Positions 24,401-35,988 of a stretch of 64,000 nt of DNA are shown piece by piece; within the stretch, counting starts at the first letter, position 1, and the number at the start of each line of letters is the position of its first letter. Source of the DNA: Choristoneura fumiferana (lineage: Eukaryota > Arthropoda > Insecta > Lepidoptera > Tortricidae); contig NC_133473.1 in NCBI RefSeq assembly GCF_025370935.1, positions 21,889,073-21,953,072 of the forward strand, given 5' to 3'. The notes beneath the pieces were generated by a model. That model saw only the letters and a list, made by a program, of their open reading frames with translations. It was not told the origin of the DNA and did no database searches. Made by a program: the position numbers and the translations under genes.

Positions 24401-25430
24401 ATTTTATCCTTATCCCGTGGGAATATCGGAATAAAAAGTAGCCTATGTGATATTCCAGAGGTCCAGCTACCTACATACCAAATTTCATGGCTCTAAGCCC
24501 AGTGGTTGTTATTTCGAGATTTTATCCCTAGTTATTCCGTGGGAATATCGGGTCAAAAAGTCACTAAATGTTATTCCAGATGTCCAATTACCTACATACC
24601 AAGTTTTATGACTCTAAGCCAGCGGTTATTATTCGAGATTTTGTCCCTATCCCGTGCGAATATCGGAATAAATAGTAGGCTATGTGATATTCCAGAGGTC
24701 CAGCTACCTACATACCAAATTTCATGGCTCTCTAACCCAGTGGTTGTTATTTCGAGATTTTATCCCTAGTTACCCCGTAAGAATATCGGGTCAAAAAGTC
24801 ACTTAAGTGTTATTCCAGATGTTCAGTTACCTACATACCAAATTTCATGACTCTAAGCCCAGCGGTTATTTTTTGAGATTTTATCCCTATCCCGTGGAAT
24901 ATCGGAATAAATAGTAGCCTATGTGTTATTTCAGAGGTTTAGCTACCTACACACTAAATTTCATGGCTCTAAGCCCAGCGGTTGTTATTTCAAGATTTTA
25001 TCCCTAGGTATCCCGTGGGAATATCGAGTCAAAAAGTTGCTTATGTGTTATTTCAGACATCTAACTACCTACATACCAAATTTCATGACTCTAAACCCAG
25101 CGGTTGTTATTTCAAGATTTTATCCCTATCCCGTGGGAATATCGGAATAAAAAGTAGCCTATGTGTTATTCCAGAGGTCCAGCTACCTACATACTAAATT
25201 TCATGGCTCAAAGCCCAGCGGTTGTTATTTCAAGATTTTATCCCTAGGTATCCCGTGGGAATATCGGGTCAAAAAGTTACCTATGTTTTATTCCAGACGT
25301 CCAACTACCTACATACCAAATTTCATGACTCTAAGCCTAGCGGTTGTTTTTTCGAGATTTTATCCCTATCCCGTGGGAATATCGGGATAAAAAGTATCCT
25401 ATGTTTTAATCCAGGTTATAAACTAACTTT
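21411..25430 (-). repeat. Satellite array of ~119-bp monomers with higher-order structure
   Basis: About 33 monomers, each with 'cccgtgggaatatcgg', 'ttattccaga', 'agctacctacatacc', 'aaatttcatg' and 'ctctaagcccagcggttgttattt'. The variant 'ttatttcagaggtttagctacc' recurs at about 22661, 23377, 24211 and 24926, giving spacings of 716, 834 and 715 bases (6, 7 and 6 monomers). Short open frames across it (about 75 residues) arise from the repeat period and are not genes. Confidence 0.92.
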
Positions 25431-25839
25431 CCGCCAAATTTTATCAAATCCGTCCAGCCGTTTAAGCGTGAAAAAGTAACAAACATACTCACTCACTCAC
25501 TCACTCACTCACTCACTCACAAACTTTCACATTTATAATATTAGTAGGATTTATCCGTTGCTTAGTACCCATAACACAAGCTTTGCTAAGCTTACTTTGG
25601 GACTAGGTCAATTGGTGTGAATTGTCCCGTGATATTGACTTATTTATTTATATATATTTTAATTCTTTTTTTTAGGTGTTATGTTTTATATTATAAGAAA
25701 TATCTCTGTAGTATTGTTACAACAGCATACCTATCGGACTGGGGGCTCCTATTTTTTAAGTCCTACCAAAGGATAAATGTATAGGGTCGCGCCCCATCTG
25801 TCCACGTTTGATAAGCAAACAAGAATAGGTATCGTGGTC

Positions 25840-25960
25840 TAAGGAGCTAGGGCGGGGACGCACGGGTGCGTTAAAAGCCGCCCGCGCAGACACGCCGTTT
25901 GCTGTCCGCGCGTGCGTGCATAGCGCGGCACGCGAAACTGTGGACGCGGTAGTTTATCGA
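25840..25960. other. GC- and CpG-rich island between repeats
   Basis: 'gggcggggacgcacgggtgcg' followed by 'ccgcccgcgcagacacgcc' and 'gtccgcgcgtgcgtgc' stands out from AT-rich surroundings and is conserved in copy 2 (about 42285-42405). No exon, tRNA or transposon end was recognised. Confidence 0.5.
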
Positions 25961-25973
25961 CGGGTTCACTAAT

Positions 25974-26044
25974 CATCATCATCATCATCCCAGCCTATAT
26001 ACGTCCCACTGCTGGGCACAGGCCTCCTCTCAGAACAAGAGGGC
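25974..26044 (-). mobile_element. 71-bp 5'-truncated SINE, private to copy 1
   Basis: 'catcatcatcatcatcccagc' to 'cagaacaagagggc', flanked by 'ttcactaat' on both sides (25965-25973, 26045-26053). Copy 2 has one 'ttcactaat' at about 42403-42411. Same family as 1361-1665. Confidence 0.9.
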
Positions 26045-26073
26045 TTCACTAATGTCTAACCAAAATATTTAGG

Positions 26074-26340
26074 TACAGTCCCCAGCAACAATATCTGACA
26101 GAATAAGCGTGCATAAATATCTGATACGACTCCATTTCTAGGGCCGGAAGGACGTGTCAGCAGGGCTACTACGAAACTCGCAACTCGAAGTTCGTATCGT
26201 ACCGTCCCTCTCGCTCTCGTATTATTTATAGTATTAGTGTCAGAGGGACCGCACGACACGAACTTCGAGTTTTCGTGTTTCATAGTAGCCTTGCAGATAT
26301 TTTTGCTCGCTCCGCTGTGGCAGATATTAATGCTGGTTTA
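26074..26340. repeat. Palindromic MITE split by a second MITE, copy 1
   Basis: The outer element ('tacagtccccagcaac...taatgctgg') is the family seen intact at 1834-1968. The MITE at 26158-26296 ('cagcagggctactacgaaactcg' family) sits within it, at 'gacgtgtcag'. In copy 2 the right part is deleted from 'agtagcc' to 'tggcagat'. Confidence 0.8.
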
Positions 26341-26998
26341 CGTTTCATTTGACCAAATGTACAATGTATTTTATTTTGAAACTGTAAATCTTTCAGGACT
26401 TTGGAAACTGATCTAACATTAGGTTCTACACAATGGTCTTGAAATAAATCTTGAATAGTTCAGTGTCAGAATAAAATATACTTACTTATGCCTATATACG
26501 AGTATTTTGTGAAACGAATCATTTCTAATTTCTATAAACAGTTTTTGACGAAATAAAAGGATACATCATCGACGAAGGTCGTACCTAAACATAATATGTT
26601 ACCTAGGCGTCGAAAATTACAGCTTTCTAGCACTAACTAATAGTCTCTAAGCTAAGTCACGGATGGAAGGACAGACAGACAAACATAGCGAAACTAGAAA
26701 TGTTTCGTATTTGTCTTTTGGCTACGGAACCCTAAAAAAGGGATAAAAAGGTGTTGTGCCGCACCTTCCTTGTTTTCGTCTTCGCCTGTGCTACTGATAC
26801 CTATGCCTTGGTCACTGATGCCAATATATTAACTAAAAAATACCTACCTACAACAAATCGCACAAATAAACTGCCGCATCCACTCGTTCATACCCTGGTC
26901 AGTTAAATTAGTAATGTTCCCGTATTCAACTCGCGACGGGTGCTTTTTTCGTTCGCGAGCGCTCGCCCGTGCGTACCGCATGTGTACTCTGGACACGG

Positions 26999-27098
26999 NN
27001 NNNNNNNNNNNNNNNNNNNNNNNNNNNNNNNNNNNNNNNNNNNNNNNNNNNNNNNNNNNNNNNNNNNNNNNNNNNNNNNNNNNNNNNNNNNNNNNNNN
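26999..27098. other. Assembly gap of exactly 100 N
   Basis: Positions 26999-27098 are all N, a conventional fixed-length scaffold gap rather than a measured one. It falls exactly between the two copies of the GR locus. Confidence 0.99.
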
Positions 27099-28921
27099 TA
27101 GGTCCACTCCTGCGTGGTCGTGCTGAGGCAGCAACTAACTTAAGACTGGTAGAAAATTATGTAATCGGCTCAATTATTTGTTATAAAATTTTACACCCAA
27201 TGTACAAACTCCACTAAACAGCCTAATATTGGCGACGCAGCCAACCGTGTCGGCAAATAATAGATGTCGCACGCCGCGACATTACTAAATTGCTGCCTTA
27301 TTTATCGCCTTGTTATATCTTGAGTTATTTTGAATTATGTTGCCGAATCAAAGCATAAGTTATTATTCGGAAAAAGTGTAACGAAAGCGCTTTTTAATAT
27401 ACTAACTAAAATAAAACTACATAAACTCTGGAATTAACTGTCGACTGCGGTATTCCGGACCGGTATGAACTTCAAGCCTTCAGGAAAAGAGCTTACTCCT
27501 ACCTAAACCTACCTTCCTACCTCTGGTGTTGCAGGTGTCCATGGGCGACGGTAATCGCTTACCATCGGGCGATCCGTACGCTCGTTTTCCCCCTAAAATA
27601 ACATTTGAAATACCATGAATTTATCGGTTAAATATTGTAAGGCTGCACACAACTATGAAAAAATGTAATAGTGTAAATGTGAAGTTCCCAATCAGCACTG
27701 GGCCTGATTTGAGAAGTATGGCCCAAGCCCTCCACTCCTTTTAAAAAAAATCAGCCTTCTCATGCCTGTGCTCAGGTGAACTAAAATACCGACTAAGAAT
27801 AGTCGCAAATCCTTCCTTCACTCACAATAAACTCACTTTAAGTTAACTCACTTTAACTACACTAAATCGGTTCAGCCGTTTGAGAGCTACTATGCCATAC
27901 AGACAAAAAATATTTAGCAGAGAAACTCTCCACTAAATATAGTTGTAACAATAATTATAAAAAATTGTGTAATAATAAATTACACGTTACCATATCTTTT
28001 ATACTTTTATAGAGACAAACTGTGTAAACCGTTTTGCAGGGCTATGTGCAAAAAACAATGTAAAAATACTGTCAAATACATACTTTTTAATTTATTTATT
28101 CATTCAAACATTTGTGTTAAACTTATCTCTCTTTTTTGTGTTAGGGTTAAAGGCACTTTTACCCTAACTACTAGAAAAAAGTAGCCAATGATAGTAGCTA
28201 ATTCATAAATCTAGTAGCTTATTGAACAGCGGCAATTTGTTCAGAGGTAAGTATTCGATAAAATGCGGGATCGCTGCAGCGAATGGAATTGCGTATCGGC
28301 TCAGACGGGTGTAATCTGCTGCGAGCCCAAACGCTCCGAGAGCGGGCCCTCTGCACTCACCTACCAAAGAATAACTTTCACGGCCAGACGTCTAAAGCTT
28401 TGGTTTCCAAGGACAAGCGGTGCCGTCATTATAGCGAACACATTAAGCGGTGAATGACTCACTAGAACGTTGCCTATGTAAATAAAATGGCGCGGTTTCC
28501 TAGAGAGCCGTGTCAATACCGCTCTCTAGGAGGAATCAATTACGGCCGCTATGTGACGGCACCGCTTATCCTAGGAAATCAAAGCTTTAGACGTACCTGG
28601 CTCAATCAACTTTGTAGTGTACCTTGCTGCCATGATAACATCTCCTGAGTTAGGTACTTATTAATTAAAAGTATGATTTGATAGGGTACAAACAAATATA
28701 CTAAGTAAGGAGTTGTGACAGTTTTAGGGAATCACAAGGGAATTCCTTCATGGCTCATCTAAGCATGCTAAAAAAGCCAATGTACCTTACATTGCATACA
28801 TTTTTCTAACAAAGTGTATCACTTATGTCTCCTTAGTTACGTGGCAGATTCAATTTATTTTTAAAGTTGAGTCTGAAACTTTGTTAGTAGTCAATATAAA
28901 TACTTTTATTTTTATTTTTAA

Positions 28922-29080
28922 CTAGCTGTTGCCCGCGGCTTCGCCCCCGTTGTATTTTTTCTGTGTTTTCATCCATAAAAACCATCTCCTGACAGTAACG
29001 AACACAACAAAAAAAGAATTAGCGAAATTGGAGTTTTGCGCTTAGCAACACATTTTAAGATTCATTTTTATTTATATAGA
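28922..29080 (-). mobile_element. Short non-autonomous Helitron, copy 2
   Basis: Counterpart of 6942-7100 with the same A|TC and CTAG|T ends and only a few substitutions. Confidence 0.8.
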
Positions 29081-31696
29081 TTTTATAATATATTAGATAA
29101 AAACAAAAAATAAACTAATGATTGAAATTTTATAGTAAGTGCCATTTCTTAGCTTAGTTAGGTTTGTTCTGGGAATCAATGGTTTATTTCTATATTTTTA
29201 TAGAGATATTATCTAAACTACCAACTACGACTGCTTTAACCAGGTCATACGGCCATCTCGTTGGTGCACTTCTACGCTGCGCTTGCCGATCCTCGGTCTC
29301 CATTCGAAAACCTTTCGGTCCCAACGGCCACCTATAATACGGCCTGCCCATTGGTTTTTTGGGGTGCAATAAAAAATATTTGTTTTGTGTTTACAATATA
29401 CTTAAAAAATTGCAGCAAGTATCGCGTCTGCGCAATTCTTCACCATTCTGTGGCCGGTGCATGGAATCGCGCCAGAACTAAATGAAATTGAAATTAGCTT
29501 GCACTCCCAAGAGCCACTCGCGGAATTTCGCAAAAATAAAAGCGTATTATAAAACAAAATAGGACTGTTCCGCTCTGTTAAATTATAGGACGTCCGGGAA
29601 ACTAAATCTAGTATAACTTGTAACTAGGTTTTGATTTACTTTGCGAAAGAGACTTGAAATTGTACTGAAGTTTTTAGTGTGAAAGTTTTGTAACTTGATT
29701 GGTTTTTATGACTTGATCGCATCTAAAGAACTGTTCGATTTAAAATGATTTTAGGGTTCCGGAGCCAAAATGGCAAAAACGGAGCCCTTACACTTTCACC
29801 ATGCATGTCTATCTGCGGCTTTGCTCCGGGACTATCAATGCTAGAAAGCTGTAATTTTGCACGAATATATTATATGTAAACTATGCTTACAAATGCTTAC
29901 AAAGAAAGAAAGGAAGCGCTGCACAAAATTTTGGACTCCTACGGCTGTTTGGTACACCCGAGAGCATAAATTTTAATTCATAGCGTCAATTATTATGTAC
30001 ACATCGACCTTAATTACGGCTAGTAGCATACGTAAATTAAATATTTCTGACCTTGACTAGTATGTCATTCGGTTTACCTTTGAAATGTCGACAAACTTAT
30101 AATCGAATATCAGTTAAAAGTTAACGTTTCCTAATTTTTCATTTTATCGAATATTCATTACCTCGAATGATTAAAATAAGTATTGCTTATACACCAATTT
30201 TTAATTTCTGGAAATATTATTTAATAGATAGTTTATTTGGCGGAACTTCATTTCATTTTGTATTATTTCATACTTTTTTGTATGAAATTTATTTATTTTT
30301 TATTTTGTTGGGGTCGCAGTTCCAACCTAACCTAACCTACTTTCCTGGTAGCGATTTATTTTTGTTGGGGTTGCAGTTCTAACCTAACCTACTTTTTTTG
30401 ATGGCGAATTTTTTTGTTGGGGTCGCAGTTCTACCACCACTTTTCTGTCGCGTTTCTAACTCAACCTTAACCTATAAAAACTTAGTTGTTCTGTCTCATG
30501 GATAGTTGATGAAATGTATTTTTAAGCAAATAATAATCCTTGTACTGTTGTTATAATAATTGTTTTAAAATGTAATGAAATAGTCGATAAGTGAAATTAC
30601 TCCAAGAGAAAATATTAGTATTGAATATTCTATGAATGTTTTCGATGAAATTAAATTCGATGAATAGTTTATCGACATTTTAACGGCACCCATGTCAGTA
30701 AGTCACTCACTTAGTCAACTTTTTATTTTAGTTAAATGGTCTGGTGTACATTAAGTTTAGTGTTTCTGTACGTGTACCTATTTTATCAGCTAATAACCAT
30801 TCTTATTCTTAATATACCGAAGCGGCAAAAAAATCTGGCCTTCAAAATGTATGCAGTTATAGGTAATTTTCTATGGAGAGTGGGCCAATTTTGTGCCACT
30901 CAGTATATATAAATAGGATACATTGAAGAGCGCTTCCCTAAATCGAGAATGCATAGTACAGGGTACAACCGGAGAGTTCCCACCATATAGACCTCATCAA
31001 GTATGCGCGGTTCCGTCCGACGCATGCATGTCCCACGAACCTTCAAAATGCGTATTTCATTGGCCAATTCAATAGTCTGTCGAGCTTTTTGTGATGTTAC
31101 CGAACTAAATTCGTTGCGATAAAAGTGGCGCCCAACATGGGACTCGGATGTTGTTCGAGTAATTACTATTATGGTCTGATGTCACTTTTAAGTAAATAAA
31201 ATCTTGAAATAATAGCTTTTGTTTAGTTTTTCAGGTGAAAAAATTTCGTTCAGAATCGCGTTGTTAAATTTTTGACCTAACTTGTAACTTAATGTGTTAA
31301 ATTTTTAGTTGCTATTTTGTCAGTTTAGTTATGATGTATATACTGTGTTAGTTTAGGTTAGGATAATTTTTACTTCAATTGTACCATTTAATGCGTTTGA
31401 CCTAAGACGATTCTGTCCCGGTTTTTCACACAGGCGACGATAATAATAGTTTTTACTCTCTGAATGTTGGTAAATTTTGACCAATCCACACACCATTGAA
31501 TTGTTTCACAGGTTTGTGGAGATTCTCTCGATGTTTTCCTTCGTCGAAAAACTAGAACTAAGCTATGAGTTCGAGTTTGAACTAACGATTCTCCGCTTGA
31601 GAGGTCATAGGTCAAACCATTAACCTACCATGGCTTCTTTTAAATAAAAGACATCTTATAATAATTATGCGTAAATTTTTATGACTACGTTTCAAT

Positions 31697-32218
31697 ACAA
31701 TACAATACAATACAATACAATAACTCTTTATTGCACACCAATACAGTAAACAGTACAGAGAAAACAAGTATATACATAGAGATTTTCTAAGGTAAGCAAT
31801 AGGCGGCCTTATCGCTTCAGAGCGATCTCTTCCAGGCAACCTTTACAATGGACAGAAATAAGGAATACATTTTAGCAGGTGGTGCAATTTACAGTAGATC
31901 AGAGCTGTATCAAGAATACATAAAACTAACACATACAATACACATACACAACAAATCTAAACAGATAGATAGGTAGATGGATACCATAACACATAAATAA
32001 GCTAACTATAACATTTATACGCAAGATGACAGGTAGTGCTCCCTAAGCATAGACCTAAAGATAGGCAAGGACTTTGCGCGCCTCAAGTCTATCGGTAGGG
32101 AGTTCCACAACCGAGTGGCCTGGACAGTGTAAGAATAAACATAGAATTTAGAGTTTGAAAGTGGGACAGTAAGGAGGAAGTTCTGAGAGCAACGAACAGA
32201 AGTAACATAGCTAAATCG
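31697..32218 (-). mobile_element. 5'-truncated LINE with ORF2 C-terminus, private to copy 2
   Basis: Starts with a (caata)n tail and 'aactctttattgcacacc'. On the minus strand it encodes the C-terminal end of a non-LTR reverse-transcriptase ORF with the typical 'TRLWNSLPIDLRRAKSLPIF' (within 32015-32221). Copy 1 at about 10029 runs straight through 'gtttcaatgttaacatag'. Left flank 'caat' recurs at the right edge, a minimal target duplication. No catalytic domain remains. Confidence 0.85.
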
Positions 32219-32756
32219 CAATGTTAATATAGTCCTCGAATTAGACTTAGATTAAAGCGTAGTTTAGCATGCTATGCGACAACTGAATTTATGTGATCAG
32301 TGAATACTGATCATTAAAATAAAAATATTTATAGATCATATTAGGGCATTTTCACAAAAAAGTGTACTTTATTAATTTTAGGAAAGATGGTTTTCCTACT
32401 CAGAATCACACAATTGATTCCGATAGTCTAAAGAAAAACGTCAGTGTGTCGGCATCACAAAACTGACTCATAAAATTTATATGAAAAAAAAAATATATTT
32501 TGAAAGAAAATGTTAACTTTTGAAAACGCCCAGCAACCACATTTAATGCAAACAAAAAACTTAATTATTCTTGAAACATGTTGTTTTATGTTAACTTGGT
32601 ATGAGTACCTAACCACTTTTCTACCAATAAAGCAAAATTACTTATCTGTCACTTTTCATAATTACAAGTAAACATTATTGATTTCAGTAACTTTGAAACT
32701 AGAACGTGGACCTTTTCGTAAGCATTCTATATTCTAGAGAATATACCGCACTAGAA

Positions 32757-33784
32757 ATGTCTCATATCAATGATGTAGAGAATAGCTTTTTCAAAACTTT
32801 TAAACCAGTATTTAGTAAAATCGTTAGTAGGGAGTGCCACAATGAATACCGTGAATAACTTGGTGTTTCCGCGGCTCTGGTATCAGAAACTCTACAGATG
32901 CATCACACTCGTCTTATGCTGTGTTGCTGTGATTTATTTGACTGGCACCTCAGCGTTTTACGAAATTGATGATTATTGGTCCATCGAGAGCATCTTGACC
33001 TACATTGCTATATTATCCACGTTATTCATCAACGGTTCCACTATGATCACCAACAACTTTTTCTATATCATCTCGAATTGTAACTTAATGAGAAATCTGC
33101 AGCTAATCGGTAAAAAATTAAAGATAACCATAAATGAATATCATTCTAAGCTCATTTATAGGGTTAATTGCTTTCTTCTTGGATTTGTGATAATTTTTCA
33201 TAGCTTTAGAAACGTTTTTATAGTAATGGAGAACTTAAGTTTTACTGGATGGTTTAAAGCGGCACCTACCGTTGTTACTTCAGCTGTGCAGGACTTGGAA
33301 ATTGTGTTGTTTGTAGGAATCGTAATGTTTCTTATCGTCAGGGTCTGGTATAATAATACAATGTTAGACAGAATTGCTAAGGACAAATGGGAATCATTGG
33401 AGTATTTAAAATCATCGATAATACTTCGCAATTTATTCTACGCTTACGGAAACGTTATAACTGCGTACGAGTTGACTGAAATAACTTTTGGTCACTACGT
33501 AAGTAAATATTAATTTATAGTTCATGTATATTTGTCCTTGCTATCAATAACTTCACATTTTAAATCACCCCAAGTTCATTGTTTACAACACTTAAATCCA
33601 TAGAACATATTTCTCGAAATTTAATAGATTTCATTGAGTGAATCTACAGCCGATAAAAGTATTAGGTACAATCGATTTATCGAATAATTCTTAGGAAAAC
33701 TTTTTTTTTCAGTTGTTTTTGCTGGTGCTCCATATGTTTAGCAGTGAAATGTTGGCAATGGAGAGGTGTATCGAGCAAGCGAAG
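32757..33784 (+). pseudogene. Gustatory receptor unit A (exons A1-A2), copy 2, one N-terminal frame break
   Basis: Exon A1 runs from the ATG at 32757 to 33498 with a strong donor (GTAAGT); exon A2 is 33713-33784, encoding 24 residues beginning 'LFLLVLHMF'. The exon is 742 bases, one more than a phase-0 exon needs. The frame starting at 32757 stops after about 34 codons, whereas the frame from 32842 is open to the donor and shows GR-like membrane segments. The four bases 'agta' near 32810 are absent in copy 1, where the frame stays open. It lacks the SINE and the other two indels of copy 1. With one corrected base it would be a sound 5' unit able to splice in phase to C3-C4 at 39406 and 40918. 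Called a pseudogene only for the frame break; a sequencing error is equally possible. Confidence 0.75.
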
Positions 33785-35150
33785 GTAATATTAATGGTAA
33801 CTGCGAAGCAGCCGCCATTAAGTGCACTCGCGAGCCATTTGAATAGAGTTAAGATATTTTATGGTTTCAAAACTTTAATCTCGAGTCCATTACTACAGGT
33901 TTCTTTTGAACTTGCAGTGTTCATATATACCCTCCTGAGCCCTCACGTACTTTATAAATGACCAATTAACACTGAGAATAACGGCCGAATGTACTTTATA
34001 AAGTACATATTGTTTTTTGAATAAAGAATTCTAAGAATTTTGAAATAATATCCAAAATAACAAAGCAGGTCAACTAAGTCTAGGTCTTAAGCACTAAGTC
34101 TGTTAATAAAAAGTTAGGACTCAGGAGGATACAGGTTGTCCTGTAAATAGTACGACAAACTTAGGGGTAGATAGGTGGGCAGGTCATCTACCAAAGATAG
34201 AAAAATGGCCTTAGTAAAAGTCACATCGTTTTCGCGAAATTTAGAAGTTGTCATTTAAAAAAAAAAGTTTCCTCGCATTATATTAATATTCGAGTTGTGA
34301 TATTCGGAATTGATCAATTTATGTATTTATTTTTGAATAGTTGTGTTATCAGATGCAAAAAAAAGGGATTACAGTTTTTATTTAAATTTAAACTTTGTCC
34401 CCTCTTTGTTTGTCTGTCTTTGTTAGCTGTAATTTAGTCCTTACTTCTTTCTGTTAAAAGGTTGCCTGGAAGAGATCACCTGGAACGGCATTCGCCGGCC
34501 TCATATAATAGTTCGCCTCACTATCGCTCGGCCTTTTATTACCTCTACCCTCGTCCCTCGTCACCTTCGTGCCAGCCTAGGTGCATTTTTTGGTATTTTC
34601 TCACTTTAAGGACCAATAATAATAATAATAAGTAAACGTTTATTTCAGGCCAGAGTCCCATACACATTGAATAACATTATTAAAAATAGAATATCAGAGT
34701 TCAAAATTCAAAAATAATACAATAATAATAACAAGTCAAAATTGAAATTAAAACTATTACAGTACCTACCTACCTACCTACTAGTGCTAGCGGTACGCCA
34801 AAAAAGCTGCAAATGATGTTAAAAGCATAAAAATTGGAACGAATGATCTTTAGGCCATACGAATAAATCTGGCCCGTAGCACAAAAAAAAGGAGAGGAGA
34901 TTTGACGTCATCTTTTTTTGTATGGAAAAAAAAGTTCCGAAACCACTCGTGTGTGGTATGTAAAGAAAAAGCTTACTAAGCCGATTCTAAAAATATATAA
35001 CATCATTATATTTCAGTCACGTGTTTTAAATTAAAATAAAAATCATTTTCAAAACGTACCTAAGTTTGTGCTCCTCCGGATATACCTAAAATTATATGTA
35101 CCTAATAAGGGAAGCAGGCAGGGAGCGGCAGCGGGGTACATGCTCACGAC

Positions 35151-35250
35151 CGTTTACCTTTACTTGCCCGAATTTCATTTGCCCGAATTTTACTTGCCAT
35201 ACCTACCAACGTTTGCCATAAAATATATAGAATCGTGCTATAATAATAAT
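35151..35250 (+). repeat. Segment private to copy 2 ('tttacttgcccgaat' repeat)
   Basis: 'acctttacttgcccgaattt' and 'tttgccataaaatatatag' match a repeat in LIAS intron 2 (57558-57630). Copy 1 has 13306-14500 at this place instead. Confidence 0.65.
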
Positions 35251-35440
35251 ATGATTGAAAACTCCTCTCGCATTAGCATTTATCATCCTCGTGTCTCTCA
35301 CACACACACGCATACACACACTAGGTACATACTCGCCACACTTGTTCGTTTAGTTGTCTACTTTTTATTTCACCAACATCCCCCTTCCAATTTTGTTAAA
35401 ACTTAGCGATTTAATTAAATTAATTGTTTGTACCCCGAAT

Positions 35441-35575
35441 CAGCAGGGCTATTACGAAACTCGAACTTCGTATCGTACCGTCCCTCTCGCTCTCGTATTA
35501 AATAGTATAAGTGTCAGACTGAGAGACCGCACGACACGATCTACACGAGTTTCGAGTTTCGTAGTAGCTCTGCTG
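35441..35575. repeat. Palindromic MITE, copy 2 counterpart of 14691
   Basis: Same ends ('cagcagggct' and 'agctctgctg') and the same flanks ('taccccgaat', 'gtttttacgtgacagg') as in copy 1, with slight divergence in the right arm. Confidence 0.85.
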
Positions 35576-35988
35576 GTTTTTACGTGACAGGCATAGCCTA
35601 GGTGTGAAACCAACGGAAACCCTATTATTTTTGCTTTTAATACGAGTACCTAAACCATTTATATTTTTATTTTTTTATGATTTCCGTTATCAAAATATGT
35701 AATAATTTTACGTAACCTGGCAAAGTAAACTTTCGAGTATGTGCTTAGGTAGGTACTTAATAACCTTAAACCTTGGAAGATGAAACTACTTCATTTGACT
35801 AAGTACCTAATATTGTGTAGTTTCAAAAGATATTACATGGATGTAATCATATACGAGTATGTAGGTAATAAATAAATTGGATGACTTTGGTAATGAAATT
35901 TCTTTAATTTTGATAGAACACCTGATATGACAAAGACAATTAGATCAGTCATCATTATGTTCTTCACAACCAAAGACAGTGCTACGCA

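Larger units (their letters stand above)
20970..25549 (-). mobile_element. Large Helitron carrying a satellite array, private to copy 1
   Basis: On the minus strand the element starts TCCTACTAATATTATAAATG directly after an A and ends 'gcgggtaaaagCTAG' directly before a T, with no target duplication: the Helitron signature. Copy 2 has the exact empty site ('ataattaca|tttatccg' near 41998). Order on the plus strand: 3'-terminal region (20970-21165), a nested LINE tail (about 21166-21410), about 33 tandem monomers (21411-25430), then an (actc)n run and the 5' terminus. No helicase or Rep reading frame is visible, so it is non-autonomous. Confidence 0.92.
20900..25640 (+). repeat. SINE remnant split by the Helitron
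   Basis: The left piece (about 20900-20969, 'tctcgggtcttgggtgttt') and right piece (25550-25640, 'tttatccgttgcttagtacc' to 'gaattgtcccgtgat') are the same family as the SINE at 11209-11480, in opposite orientation. In copy 2 they are continuous (about 41936-42080), confirming that the Helitron landed inside it. A LINE tail ('aaatactttattgtacat', 20798) precedes it. Confidence 0.75.
5181..26998. repeat. GR locus, copy 1 (left haplotig)
   Basis: This segment is collinear with 27191-43308 throughout. Homology starts at 'ttacaccc.atgt.caaactccact' and ends at 'tgtgtactctggacacgg', directly against the N gap. Copy 1 is longer because it carries private insertions: a LINE tail (7687-7871), a SINE (11209-11480), about 1.2 kb at 13306-14500, the Helitron (20970-25549) and a short SINE (25974-26044). 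Single-base indels are scattered throughout. See findings for the allele-versus-duplication question. Confidence 0.95.

Noticed and set aside
21411..25430. CRISPR-like array
   Set aside because: Units are contiguous with no unique spacers, and the context is a eukaryotic Helitron.
22062..25479. Many overlapping open frames of about 65-87 codons with 'SYLHTKFHGSKPSGCYF'
   Set aside because: They repeat with the satellite period and shift frame with monomer indels; they are by-products of the 119-bp repeat, not genes.
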